Source: an uncultured Bifidobacterium sp. | GTDB taxonomy: Bacteria > Actinomycetota > Actinomycetes > Actinomycetales > Bifidobacteriaceae | NCBI RefSeq assembly: GCF_949292005.1 | Contig: NZ_CASEXV010000008.1 | Coordinates: 1-34,649 of the forward strand | Direction: 5' to 3' | Length of the DNA stretch: 34,649 nt | Shown here: in pieces, positions 25,629-34,592 of the stretch | How the letters are laid out: the number at the start of each line of letters is the position of its first letter | Numbering within the stretch: position 1 is the stretch's first letter | Translations under genes and position numbers: made by a program | The notes under the pieces: generated by a model | What the model was told of the DNA's origin: nothing | What the model saw: the letters and a program-made list of their open reading frames with translations, nothing else | Database searches by the model: none

Positions 25629-26855
25629 ATGGTTTTTCTTGTCGTCTTGGATCTTCTGCTGATGGTTGTCGGAGGGGCCGGGGTTCTCTATCAGGGCATA
25701 TGCATCGTGGCGTCGCTGTTCTCCCATGAGATCACTTTCCCCGCAGCACCCATGAACAAGCGCTACGCCGTTCTCATATCCGCTCGTAACGAGGAGCATG
25801 TGGTCGGCAACCTCATCGACTGCATCCGCTCCCAGACATACCCGTCCGATCTGATCGACATATGGTTGGTGGCCGACAACTGCACGGACGACACCGCTCG
25901 AGTGGCCCGGTCGAAGGGATGCCATGTGGTTGAACGCTTCGATATGTCGAAGGTCGGCAAAGGCTACGCCCTGACGTATCTTCTCAACAGCATGATCGAG
26001 AACGGTATGGCCGACGCATACGACGCGTATTTCGTCTTCGACGCCGACAATAAGCTTGACGAGCACTACATCGCGGAGATGAACAACGCCTTCCAATCTG
26101 GATTCAAGATTCTGACAAGCTACCGCAACTCCGTGAATCTCGCGGACAATTGGGTTTCATCGGGATCCGCGCTGTGGTTCATCCGCGAATCGCGATTCCT
26201 CAACAACTCTCGAATGCTTTTCGGATCGAGCTGCCACGTGGGGGGAACCGGATTCATGTTCTCGAAGGAGATCATGAAGCGCAATCGGGGATGGAAATTC
26301 CATCTGCTCACGGAGGATCTCGAATTCACCATGGACTCCGTTCTGCATGGAGACAGGGTCGGATACTGCGGGTCGGCCATCCTGTACGACGAGCAGCCGG
26401 TGACCTTCCGACAGAGCTGGAGGCAACGTCTTCGCTGGAGCAAGGGCTTTCTGCAGGTCTTCCGGTATTATGGCCCCGCGCTGATTCGCCGAGCGGTGAG
26501 GGAGCGAGATTTCTCTGCGGTCGACTTCACGCTGCTGCTGTGTCCGTTCACCGTTCTGGCCATAGTCCGTATGATTCTCGGCACGCTGTTCGCCCTGTTC
26601 GGTTTCGTCACGTGGTCGAGCCAATTGAGCGCGTTGACGGGTTGGGCATCCGGGATCCTCGTCAGCGTTCTGGCGATGATGGGGCTCGCCGCGTTGACCA
26701 TTGTGGTCGAGAGGGACAGGATAGGCGCCAGCAACAAGGAGCTTCTCGCCTACGTTCTGAGCTTCCCCATATACATGTTCAGCTATGTGCCGATTTCCTT
26801 CCAGGCCGTGTTCTCCAAGGCCCAGTGGAAGCCCATCGAGCATCAGGGGCGGTAG
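25629..26855 (+). CDS. Processive family 2 glycosyltransferase, membrane-bound
   Basis: 408 residues: an N-terminal membrane helix (2-31), a cytosolic GT-A domain with VLISARNEE and DADN (138-141), TEDLEF (228-233) and the processive-enzyme motif QRLRW (266-270), then three or four C-terminal helices from about 285. The D,D,D/E,QxxRW set is that of cellulose or poly-N-acetylglucosamine synthase-type enzymes, so it likely extends an envelope or exopolysaccharide chain. No cognate export or modification genes are next to it. GAGGTGGAG precedes the ATG, which directly follows the transporter stop. Confidence 0.87.
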   Translation: MVFLVVLDLLLMVVGGAGVLYQGICIVASLFSHEITFPAAPMNKRYAVLISARNEEHVVGNLIDCIRSQTYPSDLIDIWLVADNCTDDTARVARSKGCHVVERFDMSKVGKGYALTYLLNSMIENGMADAYDAYFVFDADNKLDEHYIAEMNNAFQSGFKILTSYRNSVNLADNWVSSGSALWFIRESRFLNNSRMLFGSSCHVGGTGFMFSKEIMKRNRGWKFHLLTEDLEFTMDSVLHGDRVGYCGSAILYDEQPVTFRQSWRQRLRWSKGFLQVFRYYGPALIRRAVRERDFSAVDFTLLLCPFTVLAIVRMILGTLFALFGFVTWSSQLSALTGWASGILVSVLAMMGLAALTIVVERDRIGASNKELLAYVLSFPIYMFSYVPISFQAVFSKAQWKPIEHQGR

Positions 26856-26945
26856 ACGGCGATGGCTTTCGGATGGGGAACAGGCGGCCGACCGCGCTTC
26901 CATCGTGGTGGACATCGTCCGTGTCCTGAGGTGGAGGACGGAACA

Positions 26946-28382
26946 TTGCGCGCCCCCGGACATCATCGACGCGTCGTGGTCGTCGCACTGTCCTCTTTGA
27001 TCACGGTTCTGCTTCTTCTGGGATGGTTTCTCGCAGACATAGGGGATGTGGTCCCAGGCCCTTTGACTGTCCACAACGTCCAGAGTCGGGCGTTGTCGGC
27101 GGCGCCGGCCGTGCGCTCCTCCATCGGTCTTGTTCGAGCGGCTGATCTGTCCGCGACCGTCAGCGCCAAGGCCGTCGCATCAGCCATATCGACATTCGGG
27201 TCGGCCTCGGGGCTGGGAGACGACTATTCCGTGGCGGTATCCCAGGCGGATGGAACCATTGTCGGCGGGCATGACGCCGATGTGGCGCGTCAGCCCGCGT
27301 CGACACTGAAAATCCTAACCGCTCTGGCCGCCGCATCCCGATTGGATATGGGATCGACGCTCGACACCACAACCTATCTTGATTCCGGCGAATCCCGGTC
27401 CGGCACGCCGACGGTGATACTCAAAGGCAACGGCGACATGCTGCTGTCGTCGGGCGACAACGACCCGGAGCATATCAACGGACGTGCCGGCCTGCGCAGT
27501 CTGGCGTCCCTCACTGCGAAGGCCTTGAGAAGCCGTGGTGTGACAACGGTCCGTCTTGCTGTGGACGACACGCTTTTTGGCTCGGTGAGATCTCCGGCCC
27601 ATGTGGGCGAGAACAATGACGGTGGCCTGTACTTCACCCCGATATCCTCTTTGGCTGTGGATGGAGGGAGACAATGGGCGTCCGGGAAGGCGCCGACGAA
27701 TCCCGATGTGTTCGACGATTACCCGACTCTGTCGACGACCACGGCATCCGGCGCCGCGTCCGTTTTTGTGGCCCGTCTCAAGGAGCAGGGCATCAAAGTC
27801 GAGGGCCAGATCTCGTCCGCGACGGCGGGATCGGGACTCACATCCCTGGCCACCGTGCATTCGGCGACGCTGACCGAGATCATGGCTTTCATGCTCAGGC
27901 ACTCGGACAATACGCTTGCCGAGGAGTTCGGCAGGCTTCTGGCTTTGAAGATGCGCACCGGAAACTCGCCGACCGGTGCCGTCACTGCCGTCGAACGCGT
28001 TCTGAGGTCGCTGAAGATACCTCTGACGGGATTGACGATGGCGGATTGTTCGGGGCTTTCCCCCGGGTCGCGTGTAACCGTGCGCACGCTTGTCGCCGTG
28101 CAGGAGATGAATCTGGGGGCGCATGGCGTCGCCGCGGCCGCCGAGGGACTGTCGGTATCGGGGCTGATGGGCACTGCCAAGGATCGGTTTGGAGACTCGG
28201 GTGTCAACGGTCTTCTGCGCGTGAAAACCGGCAGCCTGTCGGATGTCACCTCGATGGCGGGAACGGTGTCGACAAAGTCGGGAGGAGTACTTGCCTTCGC
28301 TGTGGTCGTGAACAATCCCAAGGATTATGAGTCGGCCCGCGCGGCGATCGACTCCCTGGGAGTCGCCTTGGCGGGATTGTGA
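26946..28382 (+). CDS. dacB: D-alanyl-D-alanine carboxypeptidase/endopeptidase, PBP4 type (DacB)
   Basis: 478 residues from the chosen start. A membrane anchor or signal peptide (about 9-30, VVVVALSSLITVLLLLGWFLA) is followed by an extracytoplasmic peptidase S13 domain. All three active-site motifs are intact: STLK (119-122), SDN (320-322) and KTG (427-429). It trims or cleaves peptidoglycan peptides. The start is a TTG at 26946, eight bases after GGTGGAGG and just before the signal peptide. An ATG at 26862 would give 28 more residues of untypical sequence with a weak binding site, but only a 6-base gap to the glycosyltransferase, so it remains possible. Confidence 0.88.
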   Translation: MRAPGHHRRVVVVALSSLITVLLLLGWFLADIGDVVPGPLTVHNVQSRALSAAPAVRSSIGLVRAADLSATVSAKAVASAISTFGSASGLGDDYSVAVSQADGTIVGGHDADVARQPASTLKILTALAAASRLDMGSTLDTTTYLDSGESRSGTPTVILKGNGDMLLSSGDNDPEHINGRAGLRSLASLTAKALRSRGVTTVRLAVDDTLFGSVRSPAHVGENNDGGLYFTPISSLAVDGGRQWASGKAPTNPDVFDDYPTLSTTTASGAASVFVARLKEQGIKVEGQISSATAGSGLTSLATVHSATLTEIMAFMLRHSDNTLAEEFGRLLALKMRTGNSPTGAVTAVERVLRSLKIPLTGLTMADCSGLSPGSRVTVRTLVAVQEMNLGAHGVAAAAEGLSVSGLMGTAKDRFGDSGVNGLLRVKTGSLSDVTSMAGTVSTKSGGVLAFAVVVNNPKDYESARAAIDSLGVALAGL

Positions 28383-28389
28383 GGGAAGG

Positions 28390-29490
28390 ATGACATACAC
28401 GCCATCGTTGCGGGCCGCAGTGGGGGAGGTCCGTCGAGCGTTGCGGGCCGTCGGCCTGACGGATCGAGATCCTCGTTTTCGTGAGCATGGTCGGCATGTG
28501 CCGGCTCCCGATGCCCCTCTTGTTCTCGTCGCATGCTCGGGCGGACGCGATTCGCTGGCCCTCGCGGCGGTGGCGTCGATTGTCTGCGCGTCGCAGGGGA
28601 TTCGTTGCGGGGCTGTACTGGTGGATCATCAACTCCAGGAGGGGTCGCGCGACGTATGCGACAAGGCCGCCCGCCAGTGCGCTGGCAGAGGTCTGGATCC
28701 GGTGGATGTCCTTTCCGTGAGGGTGTCCAACGACGGCCGCGGACTCGAGGCGTGCGCCCGTGACGCCCGCTATGAGGCGTTGTCCTCACATGCCCGTCGT
28801 GAGGGCGCGGCCGCCGTTCTTCTTGCCCATACGCTTGACGATCAGGCGGAGACCGTGCTGATGGGGCTGCTGAGGGTCGGTGGTTTGGATGGTGTGGCCG
28901 GCATGCCCGATAAGACGTCGGTTCAGGGTGTGGTCTTTCTCCGGCCCTTCCTGCGGCTGAGCAGGGAGCAGACGACGAGAATCTGCGAGGACTGCGCTCT
29001 GTCCTGGTGGGATGACCCGACGAATGGCGACGCCTGCGACGCCGACGTCGACCTTCCGCGCGAATACCCGCTGCGGTCAAGAGTCCGTCACTCGCTTATG
29101 CCCTATCTGGCGCGTTTCATGGGGGGCGACGTGGCAGGGCATCTGGCCCGTAGCGCGCGGTTGTGCGCTGTGGATAAAAACTACCTCGACTCCTGCGCGG
29201 ACGCCGTGGTGGATGAGGCCATCCGGATGGTTGATGGCGGGTCCGGACCTGAGGTCGTCGTCGATGCCGCGAGACTGGCTCATGAGCACAAGGCCATCCG
29301 TTCGCGGGTTCTGATGCGTGCGATGTCGCTTCTGGGTCTGGTTCCCACGTCGCGGCACGTCGAGGCGGTTGATTCGCTCGTGGTCGACTGGCATGGTCAA
29401 AGCGCCGTCGCGCTTCCCAGCAAGTATTCGGCCATTCGCCAGAAACACGTCATTCGGCTGTGCCAAGATGGGGTGCATGCAAATTGCTGA
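28390..29490 (+). CDS. tilS: tRNA(Ile)-lysidine synthase (TilS)
   Basis: 366 residues with the N-type ATP pyrophosphatase P-loop SGGRDS (50-55) and the family blocks VDHQLQEGS, AHTLDDQAET and LRPFL. It modifies cytidine 34 of tRNA-Ile(CAU) to lysidine, so AUA codons are read as isoleucine; it is essential in most bacteria. The start is the ATG at 28390, seven bases after the dacB stop, with GAGGGAAGG ahead. Its 3' end overlaps hpt by 14 bases. The order tilS-hpt-ftsH is conserved in actinobacteria. Confidence 0.92.
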   Translation: MTYTPSLRAAVGEVRRALRAVGLTDRDPRFREHGRHVPAPDAPLVLVACSGGRDSLALAAVASIVCASQGIRCGAVLVDHQLQEGSRDVCDKAARQCAGRGLDPVDVLSVRVSNDGRGLEACARDARYEALSSHARREGAAAVLLAHTLDDQAETVLMGLLRVGGLDGVAGMPDKTSVQGVVFLRPFLRLSREQTTRICEDCALSWWDDPTNGDACDADVDLPREYPLRSRVRHSLMPYLARFMGGDVAGHLARSARLCAVDKNYLDSCADAVVDEAIRMVDGGSGPEVVVDAARLAHEHKAIRSRVLMRAMSLLGLVPTSRHVEAVDSLVVDWHGQSAVALPSKYSAIRQKHVIRLCQDGVHANC

Positions 29491-30040
29491 CGTTCAGGAT
29501 GCCATCGACCATGAGCTGGTGAGCAGCAAGTCCATACAGGACAAAATCGAAGAGGTCGCGGCCCAGGTGAGCCGCGACTATGCGGGCAAGGATCTCATGC
29601 TGGTGGGGGTCCTCAAAGGGGCCGTGAACACCATGGCGGAGTTCTCTCTCGCATTGAGCATTCCCGTCTCCCTTGAGTTCATGAGTCTGTCAAGCTACGG
29701 ATCGGGGACCACAAGCAGTGGAAAGGTGACCATCCGTCAGGACATCTCCACCGACGTTCGCGGCCGGCACATCCTTATCGTCGAGGATATTATCGACTCC
29801 GGAAGGACTCTCGCGTGGTTGGTCGACGAGCTGAGGAGAAGAGGCGCGGCCTCCGTCGAGGTGTTCGCATTGCTGGAGAAGCCATCCAGACGCGAGGTCG
29901 ACGTGCATGTGAGGTATCGAGGATACGAGATTCCCGATGAGTTCGTGGTCGGATTCGGATTGGACTACGACGAGCGTTTCCGCAATCTCACCTCGATAGC
30001 GGTGCTTAAACCGGATGTGTACCAAGGAGATCAGGCATGA
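29477..30040 (+). CDS. hpt: Hypoxanthine phosphoribosyltransferase (Hpt)
   Basis: 187 residues with the PRPP-binding motif VEDIIDSGRT (102-111), the LVGVLKGA loop (42-49) and FVVGFGLDYDERFRNL near the end. It salvages hypoxanthine or guanine with PRPP into IMP or GMP. The ATG at 29477 matches the usual first residues (MQIADVQ); an in-frame ATG three codons earlier is an alternative, and no strong ribosome binding site supports either, so translation may be coupled to tilS. It overlaps ftsH by ATGA. Confidence 0.92.
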   Translation: MQIADVQDAIDHELVSSKSIQDKIEEVAAQVSRDYAGKDLMLVGVLKGAVNTMAEFSLALSIPVSLEFMSLSSYGSGTTSSGKVTIRQDISTDVRGRHILIVEDIIDSGRTLAWLVDELRRRGAASVEVFALLEKPSRREVDVHVRYRGYEIPDEFVVGFGLDYDERFRNLTSIAVLKPDVYQGDQA

Positions 30041-32124
30041 CCAATCCTCAGGATTCCCAAGGACCCCGCGGGGGCGACGGCGGCGGGCGCAAGCCCACCC
30101 ATGGTGGGAGCAATCCCTTCACAAATCCCTTTGCGGGAGGTGACAACGATTCGCACAACGGGGAGAAGAAGCCTTTCTGGCAATCTCCGTGGCTCTGGGT
30201 TGTGGTGCTCGTCCTGCTGGTTCTTTCGGCTTTCCAGATGTTCTCCGGAACGGGAACCCAGACCATCGACACGAAGGATGGACTCAGCCTGCTCAGTGGC
30301 AACACCGTCAGCTACGCGGAGATCATCGACAACCGCCAGCTGGTGAAGCTCACGCTCAGCGAGAACTACACGACCACCGACTCATCAACCGGCAAAACCC
30401 GCGATTACGGCAAGAAGGTGCAGTTCTACTACACCTTCGCCCAGGGTGCGCAGATAGTCAAAGCGGTGCAAAGCGCGAATCCATCCGACGGATGGACCTC
30501 CAGCATGCAGCAGACGAGCATCTGGAGCTATCTGATCACATCCATCCTGCCGTTCATCATCGTCTTCGGGCTCTTCTGGTTCCTGTTAAGCCGCATGGGC
30601 GGGGCCAACGGCATGCTCGGCATGGGTGGTAAGAAGAACGGCAAGCTTCTTGAGGGCAAGACGCCCACCACCAAGTTCGCGGACGTGGCTGGTGAGCAGT
30701 CGGCTGTCGAGGAGGTCGAGGAGATCAAGGACTTCCTCAAGGACCCCTCCAAGTACAAGGCGCTGGGCGCCCGGATACCGCGTGGCGTCCTGCTGTATGG
30801 TCCTCCCGGAACGGGCAAGACGCTGCTCGCGAGGGCCATAGCAGGCGAGGCGGGTGTTCCCTTCTACGCGATGGCCGGGTCGGACTTCGTCGAGATGTTC
30901 GTCGGTCTGGGCGCGTCCCGCGTGCGTGAGCTGTTCGAGGAGGCGAAGAAGAACGCCCCCGCCATCATCTTCATCGATGAGATTGACGCCGTCGGCCGCA
31001 AGCGCGGATCCGGCATGGGTGGAGGCCACGACGAGAGGGAGCAGACGCTCAACCAGCTGCTTGTCGAGATGGACGGATTCGACAACGACACCAATCTCAT
31101 CATCATCGCCGCGACCAACCGTCCCGATGTTCTTGATCCCGCGCTTCTGCGTCCGGGACGCTTCGACCGTCAGGTTGGTGTCGAGGCACCCGATCTTGAG
31201 GGACGCGAGGCCATTCTGAAGGTGCACGCCAAGGGCAAGCCGTTTGTTCCGGATGTCGATCTGCACATGGTGGCCGTGAGAACTCCCGGGTTCACCGGAG
31301 CCGATCTGGCCAATGTCCTCAACGAGGCGGCTTTGCTCTGCGCACGTTCGGGGGCCCAGCTCATCGACAACAGGGCCATCGACGAGGCCATCGACAGGGT
31401 TCAGGCGGGTCCGCGCAGGCAGTCCAAAGGCATGGCCCTCAACGAGCTGCGCAACACGGCATACCACGAGGGAGGCCACGCCTTGGTGGCAGCTGCCCTG
31501 CGCAACACCGACCCCGTGACGAAGGTGACCATCCTTCCCCGTGGACGCACCCTCGGATACACCGCGGTGATGCCCACAACTGATCGGTACTCGCAATCGC
31601 GCAATCAGCTTCTGGATCAGATGGCCTACGCGATGGGAGGGCGAACCGCCGAAGAGATCGTGTTCCACGATCCGACGACGGGTGCATCCAACGACATCGA
31701 GAAGGCGACCGCAATCGCGCGCAAGATGGTTGTCGAATTCGGCTTCTCCGAGCGGCTCGGAGCGATCCAGTGGGGGTCGGACGACGATCAGACCACGGTG
31801 ATGGACGGTCTGCAGCCGCGCAAATATTCGGATGAGACCGCGCAGATCATCGACGACGAGGTGCTTCGTCTCGTGGAGACCGCGCACACCGAGGCGTGGA
31901 GGATCATCAGCGAGAACCGTGACGTTCTCGATGAGCTTGTCCGCGAGCTGCTCGTCAAGGAGACGTTGAACGAGAAGGAACTGGCGAGGGTCTTCTCCCG
32001 GATTCGCAAAGCTCCCGAGCGCACCTTGTGGCTATCCAACGATGATCGGCCTGTGTCGGATCTTCCGCCCGTGGAGATTCCAGAGTCGCTGAAAAGGTCC
32101 GTGGGCATCAAAGCCGGGGAGTGA
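30037..32124 (+). CDS. ftsH: ATP-dependent zinc metalloprotease FtsH
   Basis: 695 residues. A Gly-rich cytosolic N-terminus, transmembrane helices at about 51-68 and 163-184 with a periplasmic-type domain between, then the AAA domain with Walker A GPPGTGKT (255-262), Walker B IIFIDEIDA (310-318), second region of homology around NRPDVLDPALLRPGRFDR, and the zinc site HEGGH (477-481). It is a membrane-bound hexameric protease for membrane and short-lived proteins. The ATG is in an ATGA overlap with hpt, so the two are probably translationally coupled. All catalytic elements are intact. Confidence 0.96.
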   Translation: MTNPQDSQGPRGGDGGGRKPTHGGSNPFTNPFAGGDNDSHNGEKKPFWQSPWLWVVVLVLLVLSAFQMFSGTGTQTIDTKDGLSLLSGNTVSYAEIIDNRQLVKLTLSENYTTTDSSTGKTRDYGKKVQFYYTFAQGAQIVKAVQSANPSDGWTSSMQQTSIWSYLITSILPFIIVFGLFWFLLSRMGGANGMLGMGGKKNGKLLEGKTPTTKFADVAGEQSAVEEVEEIKDFLKDPSKYKALGARIPRGVLLYGPPGTGKTLLARAIAGEAGVPFYAMAGSDFVEMFVGLGASRVRELFEEAKKNAPAIIFIDEIDAVGRKRGSGMGGGHDEREQTLNQLLVEMDGFDNDTNLIIIAATNRPDVLDPALLRPGRFDRQVGVEAPDLEGREAILKVHAKGKPFVPDVDLHMVAVRTPGFTGADLANVLNEAALLCARSGAQLIDNRAIDEAIDRVQAGPRRQSKGMALNELRNTAYHEGGHALVAAALRNTDPVTKVTILPRGRTLGYTAVMPTTDRYSQSRNQLLDQMAYAMGGRTAEEIVFHDPTTGASNDIEKATAIARKMVVEFGFSERLGAIQWGSDDDQTTVMDGLQPRKYSDETAQIIDDEVLRLVETAHTEAWRIISENRDVLDELVRELLVKETLNEKELARVFSRIRKAPERTLWLSNDDRPVSDLPPVEIPESLKRSVGIKAGE

Positions 32125-32966
32125 TGGACATCATGGATGGTTCCCGGCATGTCGTCAGGGCCCGGCTCGTTCTTGACATCGACCCCATCTCCATGGAGTC
32201 GATGGTGGATGAGCCGTCGGCCCATGATATCGCCACCAGACTTGCCGATGGGTTGAACGCCACCATCATCCTTGATCATCCCGATCAGTCCCTTGTCGCC
32301 TTTCTGGGACCGGTCAACGCCGATGACGTGGACGTGAGTGTTCGCGTTGATGGCGCAGACGCCGATGATGACGGGCGCGCCGACGGATGCCATGTCCCTG
32401 ACGAGGATTGCGGGGCGGCGGACGCGCGAAACTCGACGGGGGATGGCCAGATTGATTTCGCGCCCCCCGCGGGACGACGCGCGGTCCTTTCGCTCATATC
32501 GACGTCACCGCAGGCGGAGGGGCTGTTCCGTTCGGTTGTGGTGGCCATCGATGCCATACCAGGGAACCAGGTGGAGGGGATATCCGCCCTCTATCACGTC
32601 AGCGCGGTGGATGGGCCTGACTCCATGACGACTCTTCTGTCTTTGTCCACTTGTCTGTCGGCGCGGGGCCTGTCCTCCGCGGTTCATGCCATCATCTCCG
32701 ACATGGAGGATTGTGATGTCCGGATCATCGACATGCTAACGACATCGGGGGATGCCGATGACATCCATGACATTGTGGCAGACGAGTCCGTGAGGAGCTC
32801 GGCCGCCGTTCTCGTTCCTTGGTCCGATATGGAACCCGATGCGGTCGTGGACGGCGATCCCGTGTCCTATAGGGCCGCCATGGCCCCTGATGCCGAGAAC
32901 GTGGGGATGCTGGCCGACGATTGGGTGTTTCGCGGGGCGGCGGCCGATTCGGAGGGGATCGTATGA
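32124..32966 (+). CDS. Decayed FolB-FolK-like protein (folate synthesis relic)
   Basis: 280 residues with no clean family signature, but read against FolB (dihydroneopterin aldolase) and FolK (HPPK) a pattern appears. RARLVLDID, PSAHDIATRLADGL and DVDVSVRV follow the FolB order. AVLSLISTSPQAEGLFRSVVVAIDAIPGNQVEGISALY, LSTCLSARGLSSAVHAI and AVLVPWSDMEPDAVV follow FolK from start to end. The catalytic parts are gone: the FolB N-terminus is missing, the FolK GRxR...WGxRTLDLDI region is reduced to DVRIID, and the PHPR block is lost. An Asp-rich linker joins the halves. In other bifidobacteria, as I recall, folE, folP and folBK sit here after ftsH; only this relic is left. The frame stays open with normal codon use, start overlapping ftsH (TGATG) and end overlapping the next gene, so it is probably still translated. 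A new function is possible. Confidence 0.6.
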   Translation: MDIMDGSRHVVRARLVLDIDPISMESMVDEPSAHDIATRLADGLNATIILDHPDQSLVAFLGPVNADDVDVSVRVDGADADDDGRADGCHVPDEDCGAADARNSTGDGQIDFAPPAGRRAVLSLISTSPQAEGLFRSVVVAIDAIPGNQVEGISALYHVSAVDGPDSMTTLLSLSTCLSARGLSSAVHAIISDMEDCDVRIIDMLTTSGDADDIHDIVADESVRSSAAVLVPWSDMEPDAVVDGDPVSYRAAMAPDAENVGMLADDWVFRGAAADSEGIV

Positions 32967-33499
32967 GAGCGCGGCGCACGCCAGGGTGGTATTACGTCAT
33001 TGCCGGTCTGCTGGGTCTGACCGGCGGAATCTGCCTCGCGTCGTGGGATGGCCGGTCATCGGTGTCCCTTATCGGAGCGCCGTGGATTGTTCCGATCGTT
33101 CTGCTGCTTCTTGGTCTTGTTGTGCTCGTCCTGTGCCTGCAGGTGCATGCCTATGCCACAACCGATCCGGCCAAGCGCAGGTCCCGGTTGGATCCCACGA
33201 AGGCCATGACGACACTTCTTCTTGCCAAATCGCTTGGTGTGGCGTCGGCCGCGTTGCTGGGATGGTATACGGGTCAGGTCGTGATGACACTAAGCCATGC
33301 CGAGGCGACGTATTACAGCGACGCCATTGTGCAATGCCTAGTCACCGCGGGCGTCTGTCTGGTCGATCTCATCATCGGAATCGTGGGCGAATGGCTGTGC
33401 CAGATACCACCGCAGGATGGTCCGGAGTCCGCTCGGAACGTGGGGTCGAGGTCTGTTATGGCCTCTCCCGTCAGTGCGTCTGCGGGTCAGGAACCCTGA
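32963..33499 (+). CDS. DUF3180 family membrane protein
   Basis: 178 residues with four hydrophobic segments (about 9-27, 38-60, 86-107 and 120-145). RLDPTKAMTTLLLAKSLGVASAALLGWYTGQ matches the actinobacterial DUF3180 pattern (LDP..A...L.LAKA...AGA...GYY.G). The function is unknown; the gene typically follows the folate genes after ftsH. The ATG is in an ATGA overlap with the preceding gene. The last 29 bases overlap the convergent thioesterase. Confidence 0.75.
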   Translation: MRARRTPGWYYVIAGLLGLTGGICLASWDGRSSVSLIGAPWIVPIVLLLLGLVVLVLCLQVHAYATTDPAKRRSRLDPTKAMTTLLLAKSLGVASAALLGWYTGQVVMTLSHAEATYYSDAIVQCLVTAGVCLVDLIIGIVGEWLCQIPPQDGPESARNVGSRSVMASPVSASAGQEP

Positions 33500-34385
33500 T
33501 CATGGCCTCCTGTGACATCACGGCCACCAGAGCGCCGCTTCCGTCATAGACCTTTGCGGTTCCCAGCCCGCGTCCGTGGGCCGCCGTGGGAGTGTCCTGC
33601 ACGTAGAGAAGCCAGTCGTTGATGTCGACGTCGCGGTACCACCACATCGAATGGTCCAGGGAAGCGAAGGAAATGCCAGGTGTCGATATGCTCAGACCGG
33701 CTCTGCGCAGAACCGGCTCCATCATGACTTGGTCGCACTGCAGGGCGAGCATGGCGCGGTGCATCGCCTGGGGAAGGTCCACATGGCCGTCCGCCCGCAT
33801 CCACACCAGCTGGCGCCCGCTGTCATGCTCCGCGCTTTCCTTGTCGGCGCCAAGCATGATGGTCGGAGACACATGACGGATGTCGAAGGGGGAGCGTTCG
33901 GCGTAGAAGTCGGCGAAGGCTGACTTTCCTGCGTAGGGAGCCATCAGATCCTTGGCGCTGGTGAGCGTGTCGGGGTCGGGGATGTCCTGGGGGATCGCGT
34001 CTGCGAACTCCACCCCGGTCTGGCCTGTCCGTTGGAAGCTCGCGATGGCGGTCAGAATCGATCCCTGTGACTGGGTGACGTTCACCCGTCTGGCGGAGAA
34101 AGACCGTCCATCCCGCAGCGTCTCGACATCGAACAGCAGATCCTGGTGTATGTCGCCGGGCGCGATGAAGTACCCATGGATGGAATGCGGAAGCCGGTCC
34201 CCATCGACGGTTTTTGAAGCCGCGATAATGGACTGGGCGATGACTTGGCCTCCGTACACGCGTCCGGTGGGGAAATACAGACTCTCCCCGTTGATATAGG
34301 TGTGGTTGCGGTACGCCGAAGGCGTTCCCAAACGCAGTACTTTGGCGACGTGCTCCAGAGGGCTTGTCGTGGTGGTCTCGGTCAT
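33471..34385 (-). CDS. tesB: Acyl-CoA thioesterase II (TesB-like)
   Basis: 304 residues forming two hotdog domains. The first contains FPTGRVYGGQVIAQSIIAA, LPHSIHGYFIAPGD and RDGRSFSARRVNVTQSQGSI. The second has LDHSMWWYRDVDINDWLLYVQDTPTAAHGRGLGTAKVYDGSGALVAVMSQEAMIR. This is the typical TesB layout, hydrolysing medium or long acyl-CoA; the physiological role is unclear. ATG 34385 is chosen because GAGGAA precedes it; a longer frame from 34460 has no site. The 3' end overlaps the DUF3180 gene on the other strand, leaving no room for a terminator. Confidence 0.9.
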   Translation of the reverse strand: MTETTTTSPLEHVAKVLRLGTPSAYRNHTYINGESLYFPTGRVYGGQVIAQSIIAASKTVDGDRLPHSIHGYFIAPGDIHQDLLFDVETLRDGRSFSARRVNVTQSQGSILTAIASFQRTGQTGVEFADAIPQDIPDPDTLTSAKDLMAPYAGKSAFADFYAERSPFDIRHVSPTIMLGADKESAEHDSGRQLVWMRADGHVDLPQAMHRAMLALQCDQVMMEPVLRRAGLSISTPGISFASLDHSMWWYRDVDINDWLLYVQDTPTAAHGRGLGTAKVYDGSGALVAVMSQEAMIRVPDPQTH

Positions 34386-34523
34386 GCTGTTCCTCGATTC
34401 CTCTGTCCGGGTCCCTCGCGGGGTCCGTGCCATGCTGTGTGAATCCCAGCCGAGCTTCAATCGCCTCGACCTCGTGGCTTGTAGTCTATCGAGAGAAGGT
34501 AAAGGAAGATTGGAATTATTGTA

Positions 34524-34569
34524 ACGACGGCCATCGAACCATGACTGGACGGTGGCCGTCGGCGGGTTT
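34524..34569 (-). terminator. Terminator hairpin at the window's right end
   Basis: CGACGGCCA (34524-34532) and TGGCCGTCG (34552-34560) form a perfect 9-bp stem with a 19-base loop. TTTT follows on the plus side (34566-34569) and an AT-rich GTTACAATAATT on the minus side. With the stop of a minus-strand gene at 34593, it most likely ends that transcript. Confidence 0.6.
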
Positions 34570-34592
34570 TCGAATATGACGTGCGGCGATAG

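Noticed and set aside
30586..31887. 433-residue open frame on the minus strand
   Set aside because: It mirrors the conserved AAA and protease domains of ftsH and shows no protein signature of its own.
34386..34592. Several short open frames in the right-hand gap
   Set aside because: They have no ribosome binding sites or recognisable sequence, and the stretch is better explained as tesB promoter region plus a terminator.
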